Assembly: GCA_964431205.1 (NCBI GenBank)
Contig: CAYSIX010000012.1
Span: 1-31,516, forward strand
DNA length: 31,516 nt
Direction: 5' to 3'
DNA from: CAYSIX01 sp964431205
Lineage (GTDB): Bacteria > Planctomycetota > Phycisphaerae > Phycisphaerales > Phycisphaeraceae
The notes under the pieces are model-generated. The model was given only the letters and a program-made list of their open reading frames with translations, did no database searches and had not been told where the DNA came from. This document shows positions 9,067 to 15,466 of this stretch, piece by piece (the stretch's first letter is position 1; each line of letters starts with the position of its first letter). Both the position numbers and the translations under genes were made by a program.

Positions 9067-10281
9067 TCAGGACAAGCGTCGTTGGTCACCCCCAACAGCC
9101 GATGGCGGCGCGGCCTCATCGGTTGGTTCGGCGGATTCGTGCGGCGCCGTCTTCCAGCCCAGCGCCGGTGCACGCCGACCCGCGACGACGCGTTCGAAGA
9201 ACGCCAGCGTCTGCTCCGCCGCCTTCGCCCACGTGAAGCTTCGGACCCGGCGGTAACCCTTCTCCCGCAGCTCGCTCGCGACCCGTGAGTTCTGGAGCAC
9301 GCGCCGCACACCGGCGGCGATCGCCTCATCAGCCGTCGGATCGACCAGCACGGCGGCGTCGCCGGCCACCTCCGGGCACGAGCCCGCCGTGGACGTGACG
9401 ACCGGACACCCGCACGCCATCGCTTCCAGCAACGGAATGCCGAACCCCTCGTACAGCGACGGCATCACCAGCGCGTCCGCGAGCGAGTACAACGCCGCCT
9501 TGTCGGCGTCCTCGACCTCGCCGAGGACCCGGACGACTTCATGCAGCTCGAGTTGATCGATCAGTGCCAACTCGCGCTCGGCCTTGTACAGCGGCTTACC
9601 GACGATCACGAGCTTGTGCGGCAGCTCGTGACGAAGGCGGGCGAACGCCCGCAGCACGCCGGCGAGGTTCTTCATGGGGTAGATGCGACTGAAGAACAGC
9701 AGGTAGTGCTCGGGCAGGCTCAGCCGGGTGCGCACGGCCTCGAGGCGGTCCGCGTCCTGTTCCCGTGCGAATCCCTCGGCCAGGCCGTGGTGGATCGCCA
9801 CACACTTGGGCGCCATCCAGGGATGTTTTTCGACGAAGCGTTTGCGCGTGTCGCGGGAGGCCACGATGATGCCGTCGGCCGCGCGGCCGTAGGCCGGAAG
9901 CGCCACCGCGTGATACGCGCGCTGCGCCCGTGAGTAGTTGTCCGGGTAGGCAATCCAGTCGGCGCCGTGCAACATCGCGACCGTCTTGGCCGCGGTCACC
10001 AGGGGCACGGTGACCTTCGGATTGAAGATCAGGTCGACGGCTCGCGCCCGCGCGATGCGTGGCACGACCACCTGATCCCAGAGCAGGCGTGACCGCGCCG
10101 GCGACACCACCGATTCGGCGTGCGGCGTCTGCTCGAACAGACCGGCGTCCTCCTTTTGAGCGAGCACCAGCAGATATTCACTGGTCCGATCGCAGCGCAG
10201 CAGCGCGCGCACGATGTTTCGCGTGTATTCCCCGATCCCCCCGCACGCCGCCGCATCGCGGAGCATGACAAGGACACGCAC
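9067..10281 (-). CDS. Glycosyltransferase family 4 (GT-B fold)
   Basis: This 404-residue retaining glycosyltransferase would transfer a sugar from a nucleotide donor, probably in cell-envelope or exopolysaccharide synthesis. The N-terminal half begins VRVLVMLRDAAACGGIGEYTRN, with the glycine-rich acceptor-side loop of GT4 enzymes. The C-terminal donor-binding half contains YLLFFSRIYPMKNL, the usual first strand, and the EX7E signature SLYEGFGIPLLEAMACG near residues 278-286, followed by PVVTSTAGSCPEVAGDAAVLVDP. The start is GTG 10281, preceded by AAAGGGG. The open frame continues upstream to about 10560, but that part is low-complexity and overlaps the neighbouring gene's 3' end, so it is excluded. 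Acceptor and donor sugars cannot be assigned. Confidence 0.88.
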   Translation of the reverse strand: MRVLVMLRDAAACGGIGEYTRNIVRALLRCDRTSEYLLVLAQKEDAGLFEQTPHAESVVSPARSRLLWDQVVVPRIARARAVDLIFNPKVTVPLVTAAKTVAMLHGADWIAYPDNYSRAQRAYHAVALPAYGRAADGIIVASRDTRKRFVEKHPWMAPKCVAIHHGLAEGFAREQDADRLEAVRTRLSLPEHYLLFFSRIYPMKNLAGVLRAFARLRHELPHKLVIVGKPLYKAERELALIDQLELHEVVRVLGEVEDADKAALYSLADALVMPSLYEGFGIPLLEAMACGCPVVTSTAGSCPEVAGDAAVLVDPTADEAIAAGVRRVLQNSRVASELREKGYRRVRSFTWAKAAEQTLAFFERVVAGRRAPALGWKTAPHESAEPTDEAAPPSAVGGDQRRLS

Positions 10282-10341
10282 CGGTGCCCCTTTCCCTGAT
10301 CTGCCGGGCAACCGTCCTTCGATCCGAACCCGGACGTCAAA

Positions 10342-10363
10342 CCGCGCGCGAACCGGCGCGCGG
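10342..10363. repeat. Perfect GC hairpin between hypothetical gene and glycosyltransferase gene
   Basis: An eight-base stem (CCGCGCGC paired with GCGCGCGG) closes a six-base loop. It sits in the 142-bp gap between two minus-strand genes. No T-run follows on either strand, so it is not a classical terminator. It could slow transcription or form a structured leader for the glycosyltransferase mRNA. Confidence 0.4.
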
Positions 10364-10423
10364 GGCGCAATCTCGAATGATCCCACCCGAGGTCGCGACC
10401 GACCGGGCAGCGAGTTCAACCGC

Positions 10424-10834
10424 TCACACCCAGACGTTGACGAACAACGCGTCCTCGGTGTTCTTGCCGACGAGCCGACCGATCGTCGTCGTGACGAACT
10501 TGACCTCGTAGTCCGGGTGATCGTCGAGCCACTGGTTGATCTGCTCGTCGAGGTGCTCAATCGCGTCGAGGCGGAGCTTGGTCACAAACGTCTTGACGTG
10601 TGTGGCACCCTTGCCGGTCTTGTTGGGGATGCGCTGCCACTGGTGCTCGTGCTGACGCTTTTCGCCGAACGCACGGATCATTCGGCTCGTGCCGGGATCG
10701 TTCTCGTCCAGCTCGATCGGCTCGAGCTCCTCCTCGTCGACCGAGACCGTGTCCTCATCGGACTCGTCGATGGGGATCGCCTTGGCGAGCAGGTCGTCGT
10801 CGCTGATCCTGGATGTGGGTTTTTCCGAAGCCAT
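10424..10834 (-). CDS. Conserved-looking acidic hypothetical protein
   Basis: The product is a soluble 136-residue protein that I do not recognise as a named family. The first 55 residues are strongly acidic and probably disordered (DESDEDTVSVDEEELEPIELDEND). The remainder looks folded: a basic segment FGEKRQHEHQWQRIP, then KTFVTKLRLDAIEHLDEQINQWLDDHPDYEVKF split between strands and an amphipathic helix, and a final strand ALFVNVWV. This alpha/beta pattern is compatible with a small binding domain, but no catalytic motif is visible. GGGAG lies at a good distance from ATG 10834, and a TTGTCT-N17-TACATT promoter lies about 75 bp upstream. There is no signal peptide or membrane segment. It precedes the glycosyltransferase gene on the same strand, but a functional link is not established. 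Confidence 0.75.
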   Translation of the reverse strand: MASEKPTSRISDDDLLAKAIPIDESDEDTVSVDEEELEPIELDENDPGTSRMIRAFGEKRQHEHQWQRIPNKTGKGATHVKTFVTKLRLDAIEHLDEQINQWLDDHPDYEVKFVTTTIGRLVGKNTEDALFVNVWV

Positions 10835-10907
10835 GGGTCACTCCCTCGAATAGAAACCGACGTCGAGATGATTCGTGGCCTCGCCACGCCCATGAGACCA
10901 CATACTT

Positions 10908-10936
10908 AATGTATCCGTCCCGATGGCCGCAGACAA
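10908..10936 (-). promoter_or_regulatory. Candidate sigma70-type promoter of the acidic hypothetical gene
   Basis: Read on the minus strand, TTGTCT (10936-10931), a 17-bp spacer and TACATT (10913-10908) match the housekeeping promoter consensus at four and five of six positions. The transcription start would be near 10901, leaving a leader of about 67 nt before ATG 10834. Confidence 0.45.
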
Positions 10937-11059
10937 GGATCGGGCGTGTGCCGACAGGGTGAAGACATATACCCGATTCTCATGTGACAGGCGGCCAAAG
11001 CCCGAAAGGAATAAGTTGGCCTCCGTTTTCTGGCCTCCAGTCGGTAGGCTCTCACGAGC

Positions 11060-11506
11060 TCAGAATGAGTTTGGCGCTGACCTCGTTCGGAGTGACGGTG
11101 GGTAAGTGTCTTCACCCTGCGTGTGCCGAGCCGTCGCGGCGAGCCACCGCGTGCCGCCGAGCCGGCGCAGGCGGACGCGTCCGCTGAAACGCGGCGTCTG
11201 CACGAGCAGGTCGGCCGCGTCCCGGCCCCACAGCAGGATGACCGCGTGGCCGCGATCCACGCGCCGGACGCGCCCGCGCCCGCCGGTCAATCGGCCCTGC
11301 CGCGTCAGGTACGCCCGTCGATGCGGAGCCAGCGGCGTGAGCATGAACCGCCCCGCACGGGCCCACGACCGCGTCGGCAGCGTCACGCGTGCCGTCCACA
11401 GCATCACCCCGGCGGTCGGCGGCCGCGTCGGATCGAGGATCATCCAGTCAAAGTGGCGATCCCGGGCCCGAACGTGTTCCAGCAGCACCGTGGGACGGAT
11501 GATCAT
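11060..11506 (-). CDS. Stand-alone LigD 3'-phosphoesterase-like protein
   Basis: This 148-residue protein resembles the phosphoesterase domain of bacterial DNA ligase D, which trims 3'-phosphates and ribonucleotides at DNA ends during non-homologous end joining. The N-terminus PTVLLEHVRARDRHFDWMI aligns with the LigD pattern in which one histidine and a later HxD bind the metal; here these are EH and HFD. The downstream PHRRAYLTRQGRLTGGRGRVRRVDRG matches the second conserved block. No ligase or polymerase domain is attached and neither gene is adjacent. ATG 11506 starts directly before the conserved domain; the open frame upstream to 11608 is unsupported. The C-terminal tail after about residue 130 (TQGEDTYPPSLRTR) is probably disordered. 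Family assignment is moderately sure; in vivo role is unknown. Confidence 0.6.
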   Translation of the reverse strand: MIIRPTVLLEHVRARDRHFDWMILDPTRPPTAGVMLWTARVTLPTRSWARAGRFMLTPLAPHRRAYLTRQGRLTGGRGRVRRVDRGHAVILLWGRDAADLLVQTPRFSGRVRLRRLGGTRWLAATARHTQGEDTYPPSLRTRSAPNSF

Positions 11507-11549
11507 GGGCCAACCCCAAACCGACGGCGCGCCCGCCGCCCGCCTCGGC

Positions 11550-11578
11550 TTGTTATCGTACGAACCGGATTTTATGCT
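11550..11578 (+). promoter_or_regulatory. Candidate promoter of the TPR lipoprotein gene
   Basis: TTGTTA (11550-11555), a 17-bp spacer and TATGCT (11573-11578) form a reasonable sigma70-type promoter. The start would be near 11585, inside a perfect inverted repeat at 11582-11597, leaving a leader of about 100 nt before ATG 11684. Confidence 0.4.
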
Positions 11579-11683
11579 GCATCGGCCGGTCGGCCGAGAA
11601 GCAGACAAGCGGCGTCGGACCGCGAACGCGTCGATCGCTCAGGCCGCTGACCGGGCCAGCGATCGAGTCGAAGGGAGCCACGG

Positions 11684-12379
11684 ATGTCGGATCGTCGGTC
11701 GAGCTCGAGAATCGGAGCGTGCCTGCTGGCCCTTGTCATGGTCGTGAGCACCGTGGGCTGCGAGACAAACGTGGCCCTTCGGGGCCAGGGCATATCGGCG
11801 ATGGAGCGTGGCGACCTTCAGACCGCCCGGCAGCGGTTCGCCCGTGCCGTCGAACGCAAGCCCCAGGACTACCGCGCCCAGTACCACCTCGGGGTGGTGG
11901 AGCTGGAGCTGGGCAACGCCCTGGCGGCGGAGCTGGCGCTCGAGCGTGCCCTGGAGCTTCGCCCGAACGACCCGGAGCTGACCCCGGACATCCTCGATCA
12001 CCTGGCCGAGGCGATGTACCAGCGCGGTCGCGTGGACACGCTGCACAGCTGGCTGGCGGGGATCGCCGACCGTTACGGGAAAAGCCGGGACTACGTGCGT
12101 CAGGGCCGGTACCTGGCCAAGACCGGGGACATCGACGCGGCCAAGGTCGCTTACCGCAAGGCGATGCGCTTCGCCGAGGGGCGCGAGATCGAGCCGTACC
12201 TCGAAGCCGCCGACTTTTTCGAGTCGATCGGCGACGTGCCCGCGGCGATCGAGGTCCTGCGTCAGGCGTATTACTACTGGCCGGACTACCCGGGCCTGGG
12301 CAATCGGTTCCGCAAGTTCGGGGTCGTGCCGGGCCCGACGGTGGCCGCGGAGCCGCCGCCGCTGATCCGCAACGATTGA
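11684..12379 (+). CDS. Tetratricopeptide-repeat lipoprotein
   Basis: The 231-residue product starts with a lipoprotein signal peptide: basic SDRRSSSR, a hydrophobic stretch, and the lipobox STVGC with the lipidated cysteine at residue 26. After cleavage it should be membrane-anchored on the periplasmic side. The mature part consists of helix-turn-helix repeats of TPR type: AMERGDLQTARQRFARAVE, YHLGVVELELGNALAAELAL with ERALELRPNDPEL, then YLAKTGDIDAAKVAYRKAM and DVPAAIEVLRQAYYYWPDYP. TPR proteins act as scaffolds in envelope complexes; the partner here is unknown. GGGAG precedes ATG 11684. It converges with the hibernation factor gene, 38 bp between stops. Confidence 0.85.
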   Translation: MSDRRSSSRIGACLLALVMVVSTVGCETNVALRGQGISAMERGDLQTARQRFARAVERKPQDYRAQYHLGVVELELGNALAAELALERALELRPNDPELTPDILDHLAEAMYQRGRVDTLHSWLAGIADRYGKSRDYVRQGRYLAKTGDIDAAKVAYRKAMRFAEGREIEPYLEAADFFESIGDVPAAIEVLRQAYYYWPDYPGLGNRFRKFGVVPGPTVAAEPPPLIRND

Positions 12380-12417
12380 CGCGTCCCGTCGCGGCCGCAT
12401 GGCGACGCCACGCCCGC

Positions 12418-12765
12418 TCACGCCGCGATCGACGCGGGCGCCAGCCGCCGGTGATGGCGTCGGACGCTGCGCCGCCGGGCGAGCTGACGCCGCACGGCGC
12501 GCTTGAGCCGGCCCGCCACCCCATCAATGGTCGCGTAGAGGTCGGGCCCGGCCTCCTCAACGATCACCAGGCCCTGGCCGTCCAGGTCGACCTGCGCCCG
12601 ACACCGCAGCTCGTTGCCGTGCCGGCGGTGATCGTCGGTCAGGCGCACGCGCACGCTGGCCACCCTCCGGTCGAATCGGTCCAGGGCCCGGCCGATGCTG
12701 CGTTGAATGTGCCGGGCGAGTGGGTCGGTCAGCCGTAGATGAATCGCGGTCGCTTCGATGTGCAT
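12418..12765 (-). CDS. hpf: Ribosome hibernation-promoting factor, short form (HPF/RaiA family)
   Basis: The 115-residue protein fits the S30AE family, which binds the small-subunit decoding region and silences or dimerises ribosomes in stationary phase. MHIEATAIHLRLTDPLARHIQ forms the first strand and helix, RFDRRVASVRVRLTDDH the second strand, and CRAQVDLDGQGLVIVEEAGPDLYATIDGVAGRLKRAVRRQL the last strands and helix of the beta-alpha-beta-beta-beta-alpha fold. There is no C-terminal dimerisation domain as in long HPF; instead a 20-residue Arg/His-rich tail follows. ATG 12765 is preferred over an in-frame start at 12792 because the family begins with this strand and AAAGGG lies upstream. The gene stands alone with its own promoter. 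Confidence 0.85.
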   Translation of the reverse strand: MHIEATAIHLRLTDPLARHIQRSIGRALDRFDRRVASVRVRLTDDHRRHGNELRCRAQVDLDGQGLVIVEEAGPDLYATIDGVAGRLKRAVRRQLARRRSVRRHHRRLAPASIAA

Positions 12766-12811
12766 GGTGGACCCTTTCAGGTGCGACGACATCCGAACGA
12801 CAGGCCTTCCG

Positions 12812-12839
12812 ATTATGGCACGTCCCGGTTCGGCGCCAA
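12812..12839 (-). promoter_or_regulatory. Candidate hpf promoter
   Basis: On the minus strand, TTGGCG (12839-12834), a 16-bp spacer and CATAAT (12817-12812) sit 47 bp before the hpf start. The -10 matches five of six consensus bases. Confidence 0.45.
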
Positions 12840-12855
12840 GAGAAAATCGCGCAGA

Positions 12856-12880
12856 CCGTCAGGATTGACCGGCTTTTTTT
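12856..12880 (+). terminator. Possible weak intrinsic terminator, plus strand
   Basis: CCGTCA and TGACCGG pair with one bulged base around a four-base loop, followed by C and seven T residues, then CTTTT. It lies downstream of the plus-strand lipoprotein gene but beyond the antisense hpf gene, so it might only stop read-through. The stem is short and the call is tentative. Confidence 0.25.
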
Positions 12881-12949
12881 CTTTTCGGACGCGTGCGGCG
12901 CAAGGATTGCGCGTTTCATCGCGTCGTGCACGGATCGCCACCGTTCACG

Positions 12950-13378
12950 TCACGCCGACGACGAGACCGACTCCCTCTCGCGCCGCCAGCGCGGCGGGAC
13001 CAGCCACCAGCTCACGAGCACGAGCAGCCCGAACGCGGTGTACGCGACCGCGAAGACCCACGTCTCCGCCTCGTAATACAGCGCCTCTTCCAGCCAGTAC
13101 GCGATGAAGCTGCCGGGGTACTCGGCCTCGCCCGCGGCGCGGCGCAGCCGGTTCTCCCAGATCGTCAGCGGGCAGATGTGTCCCAGCCAGGCCTGCACCG
13201 TCACGTACGCGATCGCGCCCAGGTGCGCCAGCCGAAACCAGAGCCCGCGCACCCAGCCCCACCGCGCCAGTCCCCCGATCAGCACCGTCACCAGCCCCAG
13301 CACGACGAACGCCACAAACAGGAAGTGGATCAGCAGCAGCAGATCCGCGAGCAGTCGGTAAGCCACCTCGCCGGTCAT
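12950..13378 (-). CDS. DUF2784 family membrane protein
   Basis: This 142-residue integral membrane protein has about four hydrophobic segments. The first holds the family pattern LLADLLLLIHFLFVAFVVLG; next come WFRLAHLGAIAYVTVQAW, a loop with CPLTIWENRLRRAAGE and YPGSFIAYWLEEALYY, and a last helix FGLLVLVSWWL. The CPLTxWE loop is the DUF2784 signature. The biochemical role of the family is unknown. ATG 13378 has GGAG nine bases upstream. It lies 28 bp after the FIST-domain gene on the same strand and is probably co-transcribed with it. The C-terminus is basic and polar (RWRRERESVSSSA), probably cytoplasmic. Confidence 0.8.
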   Translation of the reverse strand: MTGEVAYRLLADLLLLIHFLFVAFVVLGLVTVLIGGLARWGWVRGLWFRLAHLGAIAYVTVQAWLGHICPLTIWENRLRRAAGEAEYPGSFIAYWLEEALYYEAETWVFAVAYTAFGLLVLVSWWLVPPRWRRERESVSSSA

Positions 13379-13406
13379 CGTCCGGGCTCCGTCTCGTCGC
13401 CGCGTC

Positions 13407-14630
13407 TCAGACCAGCGACGGATCGTCGCGATACGGCCGGAACACCAGCAGGCTGGCGGCGTGACCGTGCAGGAACGTGCGGCCGGCGATCGGTCCGATC
13501 TCCCCGGCCGCAAAAAAGCCCGCCATCGGCACGTCGCCCAGCGCCTCGTGCACCAGCGTGGCGTCGCCGTGCGCCCGACCGTGCAACGCCGCGCCCCGAC
13601 CGTTGCACGAGATCAGCAGCGCCCCCGCGCCCGGACCGTGGTTGCGCTGCGCCTCCAGCAGCAGGCGGAAGTCGTTGGCCGCGATCTCCGCGTCGCGCAC
13701 GTGAAACTGCACCGTCTGCCCCACGCGCACCTGCGGGTCCCCGATCGCGATAAACCCGTTCTCCGGGTCCACCCCGACCAGGGCCCGGATCAGGAAGTCG
13801 CCACGACCGAATCGGCCGCGGTACTCGTCGATCACCCGCCCGACCAGCAACCCGCCGTTCTCCACCAGCGCCTGATCCTCCGCGTCGAGCTGCGAGACCA
13901 TGTGCCGGATCATCAGCAACGCGTTGTGCCCCCCGAGCTCCTGGACCACGTTCCGCTGCGCCTTGGTGATCACGACGGGCTTGCCGACCGGCCGGCACCC
14001 CTGGCTCACCGTGGTCTGGATGTCCACCTCGCCGCTGATCGCCACTCCTACGGCGCCCTGCAGACGCACGTCCCCGTCCAGCAGCAGCCGGTTCTCCCCC
14101 GGCTGATCCGCCGCGCTGGCCATCCCGCCGATGATCGGCACGCCCGGCAGTGCCTCGTCCATCGCCGGCAGCAGACGCGTCATCGGCGTGCTGAACGGGT
14201 CGGCCAGCAGGATCATGCCCCGCACCTCGTCCACGCCGGCGTGGATCCCCAGCGTCCGTCGCAGCGAATCGGGGCTCTTGATCACCGCCGGCCAGTCCAC
14301 CTGGTCGTACGTGAACGTCTCGAACCGCGCGCCCGGCAGCGCCCCGCCGATGACCGAGAAGCCCGGGTCCGCTTCGACCTCGCGCCGCACCCCGATCACC
14401 CCCTGGCCGGTGCAGCCCAGGATCATCCGCGGTGAGAAGCTGCGCTCGACCTCCGCCGCGACGCGTTCCAGCAGCGTCCGGTGCTTCGCCGTGCCGAACA
14501 ACAGGAAGAAGTCGGCGGTCGACGGCAGGCGATCGCGAAGCGCGCTGACCACTTCCTCCAGCACCCGATCCGGATCGGGCGACTGGCTCATGCACGAGGC
14601 GAAGGTCAGGTCTGTCGTGGGTTCGGGCAT
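13407..14630 (-). CDS. FIST sensory-domain protein (FIST_N plus FIST_C)
   Basis: FIST proteins are intracellular sensors thought to bind small molecules such as amino acids, often beside chemotaxis or kinase genes. The 407-residue protein has the FIST_N region with ASCMSQSPDPDRVLEEV, LLFGTAKHRTLLERV, ILGCTGQGVIGVRREVE and PIIGGMASAADQ, and a FIST_C region from about 225 onward with LLISCNGRGAALHGRAHGDA and AGFFAAGEIGPIAGRTFLHGH, the most recognisable block. No kinase, cyclase or methyl-accepting domain is attached, and none is nearby. ATG 14630 is chosen rather than the in-frame ATG 14657, because the latter overlaps a good -10 box (TACAAT). It probably forms a two-gene operon with the DUF2784 gene. 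Domain assignment is firm; signal and output are unknown. Confidence 0.85.
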   Translation of the reverse strand: MPEPTTDLTFASCMSQSPDPDRVLEEVVSALRDRLPSTADFFLLFGTAKHRTLLERVAAEVERSFSPRMILGCTGQGVIGVRREVEADPGFSVIGGALPGARFETFTYDQVDWPAVIKSPDSLRRTLGIHAGVDEVRGMILLADPFSTPMTRLLPAMDEALPGVPIIGGMASAADQPGENRLLLDGDVRLQGAVGVAISGEVDIQTTVSQGCRPVGKPVVITKAQRNVVQELGGHNALLMIRHMVSQLDAEDQALVENGGLLVGRVIDEYRGRFGRGDFLIRALVGVDPENGFIAIGDPQVRVGQTVQFHVRDAEIAANDFRLLLEAQRNHGPGAGALLISCNGRGAALHGRAHGDATLVHEALGDVPMAGFFAAGEIGPIAGRTFLHGHAASLLVFRPYRDDPSLV

Positions 14631-14655
14631 GCGCGATCCGCCAGCCAACGCCGCC

Positions 14656-14684
14656 ATTGTAGCCCGTCGGGCCGGAAGTGTCCG
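14656..14684 (-). promoter_or_regulatory. Promoter of the FIST-DUF2784 pair
   Basis: On the minus strand CGGACA (14684-14679), a 17-bp spacer and TACAAT (14661-14656) form a good promoter. Transcription would start near 14649, so an ATG at 14657 would be upstream of the mRNA and ATG 14630 becomes the likely start. Confidence 0.5.
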
Positions 14685-14709
14685 CGAGCCGCCGCGATGC
14701 GCGTCCGGC

Positions 14710-14715
14710 TAAGAT
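14710..14715 (+). promoter_or_regulatory. -10 box of the nitroreductase gene, leaderless arrangement
   Basis: TAAGAT ends six bases before ATG 14722 and no Shine-Dalgarno lies between. This repeats the spacing seen before polA. The -35 region is unconvincing. Confidence 0.45.
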
Positions 14716-14721
14716 TGGCCC

Positions 14722-15432
14722 ATGGATCACGACCCGCTCGATCGCTTCCTCGAATTGGCCCGAAGACGCCGCGCGACCCGGCGCTTCCGACCCGATCCGC
14801 TGCCCCCGGGCGTGCTCGAGAAGCTGCTCGAGGCGGCGCGCTGGGCGCCCAGCGGCTACAACCTCCAGCCGACGCACTTCGTCGTCGTCACGGAGGCGGC
14901 CCGTCGCCGGGCGCTCGTAGACGCCTGCATGGGACAGCGGCAGGTCGCCGAGGCGCCGGCCGTGGTCGTCTTCGCCGGCGACCGCCGCGTGGCGCAACGT
15001 CACTTCGAAGCGGTGCTCGCCGACGACAAGGCCGTCCGCGCCATCGACGAGCCGTATGAACGGGTGCTGCGACGGACGGTCCCGCTGGCGTTCGGCACGG
15101 GCCCGGTCGGCGTGGGGTGGCTGTGGAAGGCCTCCCTGCCCCCGCTGCTGGCGCCGTTCACGCCCATACCCTCCATCCCCGCCGTCCACCGCCGTTACTG
15201 GCTGGCCAAGCAGGCGGCGCTGTGCGCGATGAACCTCATGCTCGCCGCCACCGCCGCCGGCCTGGCGACGTGCCCCATGGAGGGCTTCGACGAGCGACGC
15301 GTCCGCCGCACGCTCGGCCTGCCGCGACGCGTCATCCCCATCCTCGTCGTCCCCGTCGGCTACGCCGCCTCCGACGACGCCACCAAGTCCCGGCTCTCGC
15401 CGGAACGGCTCGTGCACTGGCAGCGCTGGTGA
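14722..15432 (+). CDS. Nitroreductase-family flavoprotein
   Basis: This is a predicted FMN-dependent oxidoreductase of 236 residues, cytoplasmic and probably dimeric, reducing nitro compounds, quinones or enones with NAD(P)H. The N-terminal ARRRRATRRFRPD (14-25) is the phosphate-binding arginine segment; RWAPSGYNLQP (40-50) is the classic FMN-contacting motif; AKQAALCAMNLMLAATAAGLATCPMEGFD near the C-terminal third is the conserved helix and glycine-loop, and LGLPRRVIPILVVPVGYA the last strand. An insertion of about 45 residues in the middle (KAVRAIDEPYERVLRRTV to SIPAVHRRYW) is longer than in minimal nitroreductases and may shape the substrate pocket. It is divergent from the FIST gene, sharing a 91-bp intergenic region. 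Physiological substrate is unknown. Confidence 0.88.
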   Translation: MDHDPLDRFLELARRRRATRRFRPDPLPPGVLEKLLEAARWAPSGYNLQPTHFVVVTEAARRRALVDACMGQRQVAEAPAVVVFAGDRRVAQRHFEAVLADDKAVRAIDEPYERVLRRTVPLAFGTGPVGVGWLWKASLPPLLAPFTPIPSIPAVHRRYWLAKQAALCAMNLMLAATAAGLATCPMEGFDERRVRRTLGLPRRVIPILVVPVGYAASDDATKSRLSPERLVHWQRW

Positions 15433-15466
15433 TGCGTGGACACCGATGCACGAACGTCAACTGATC

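Noticed and set aside
10342..10363. GC hairpin as an intrinsic terminator
   Set aside because: The stem is perfect, but there is no T-run on either side, so it is listed only as a hairpin.
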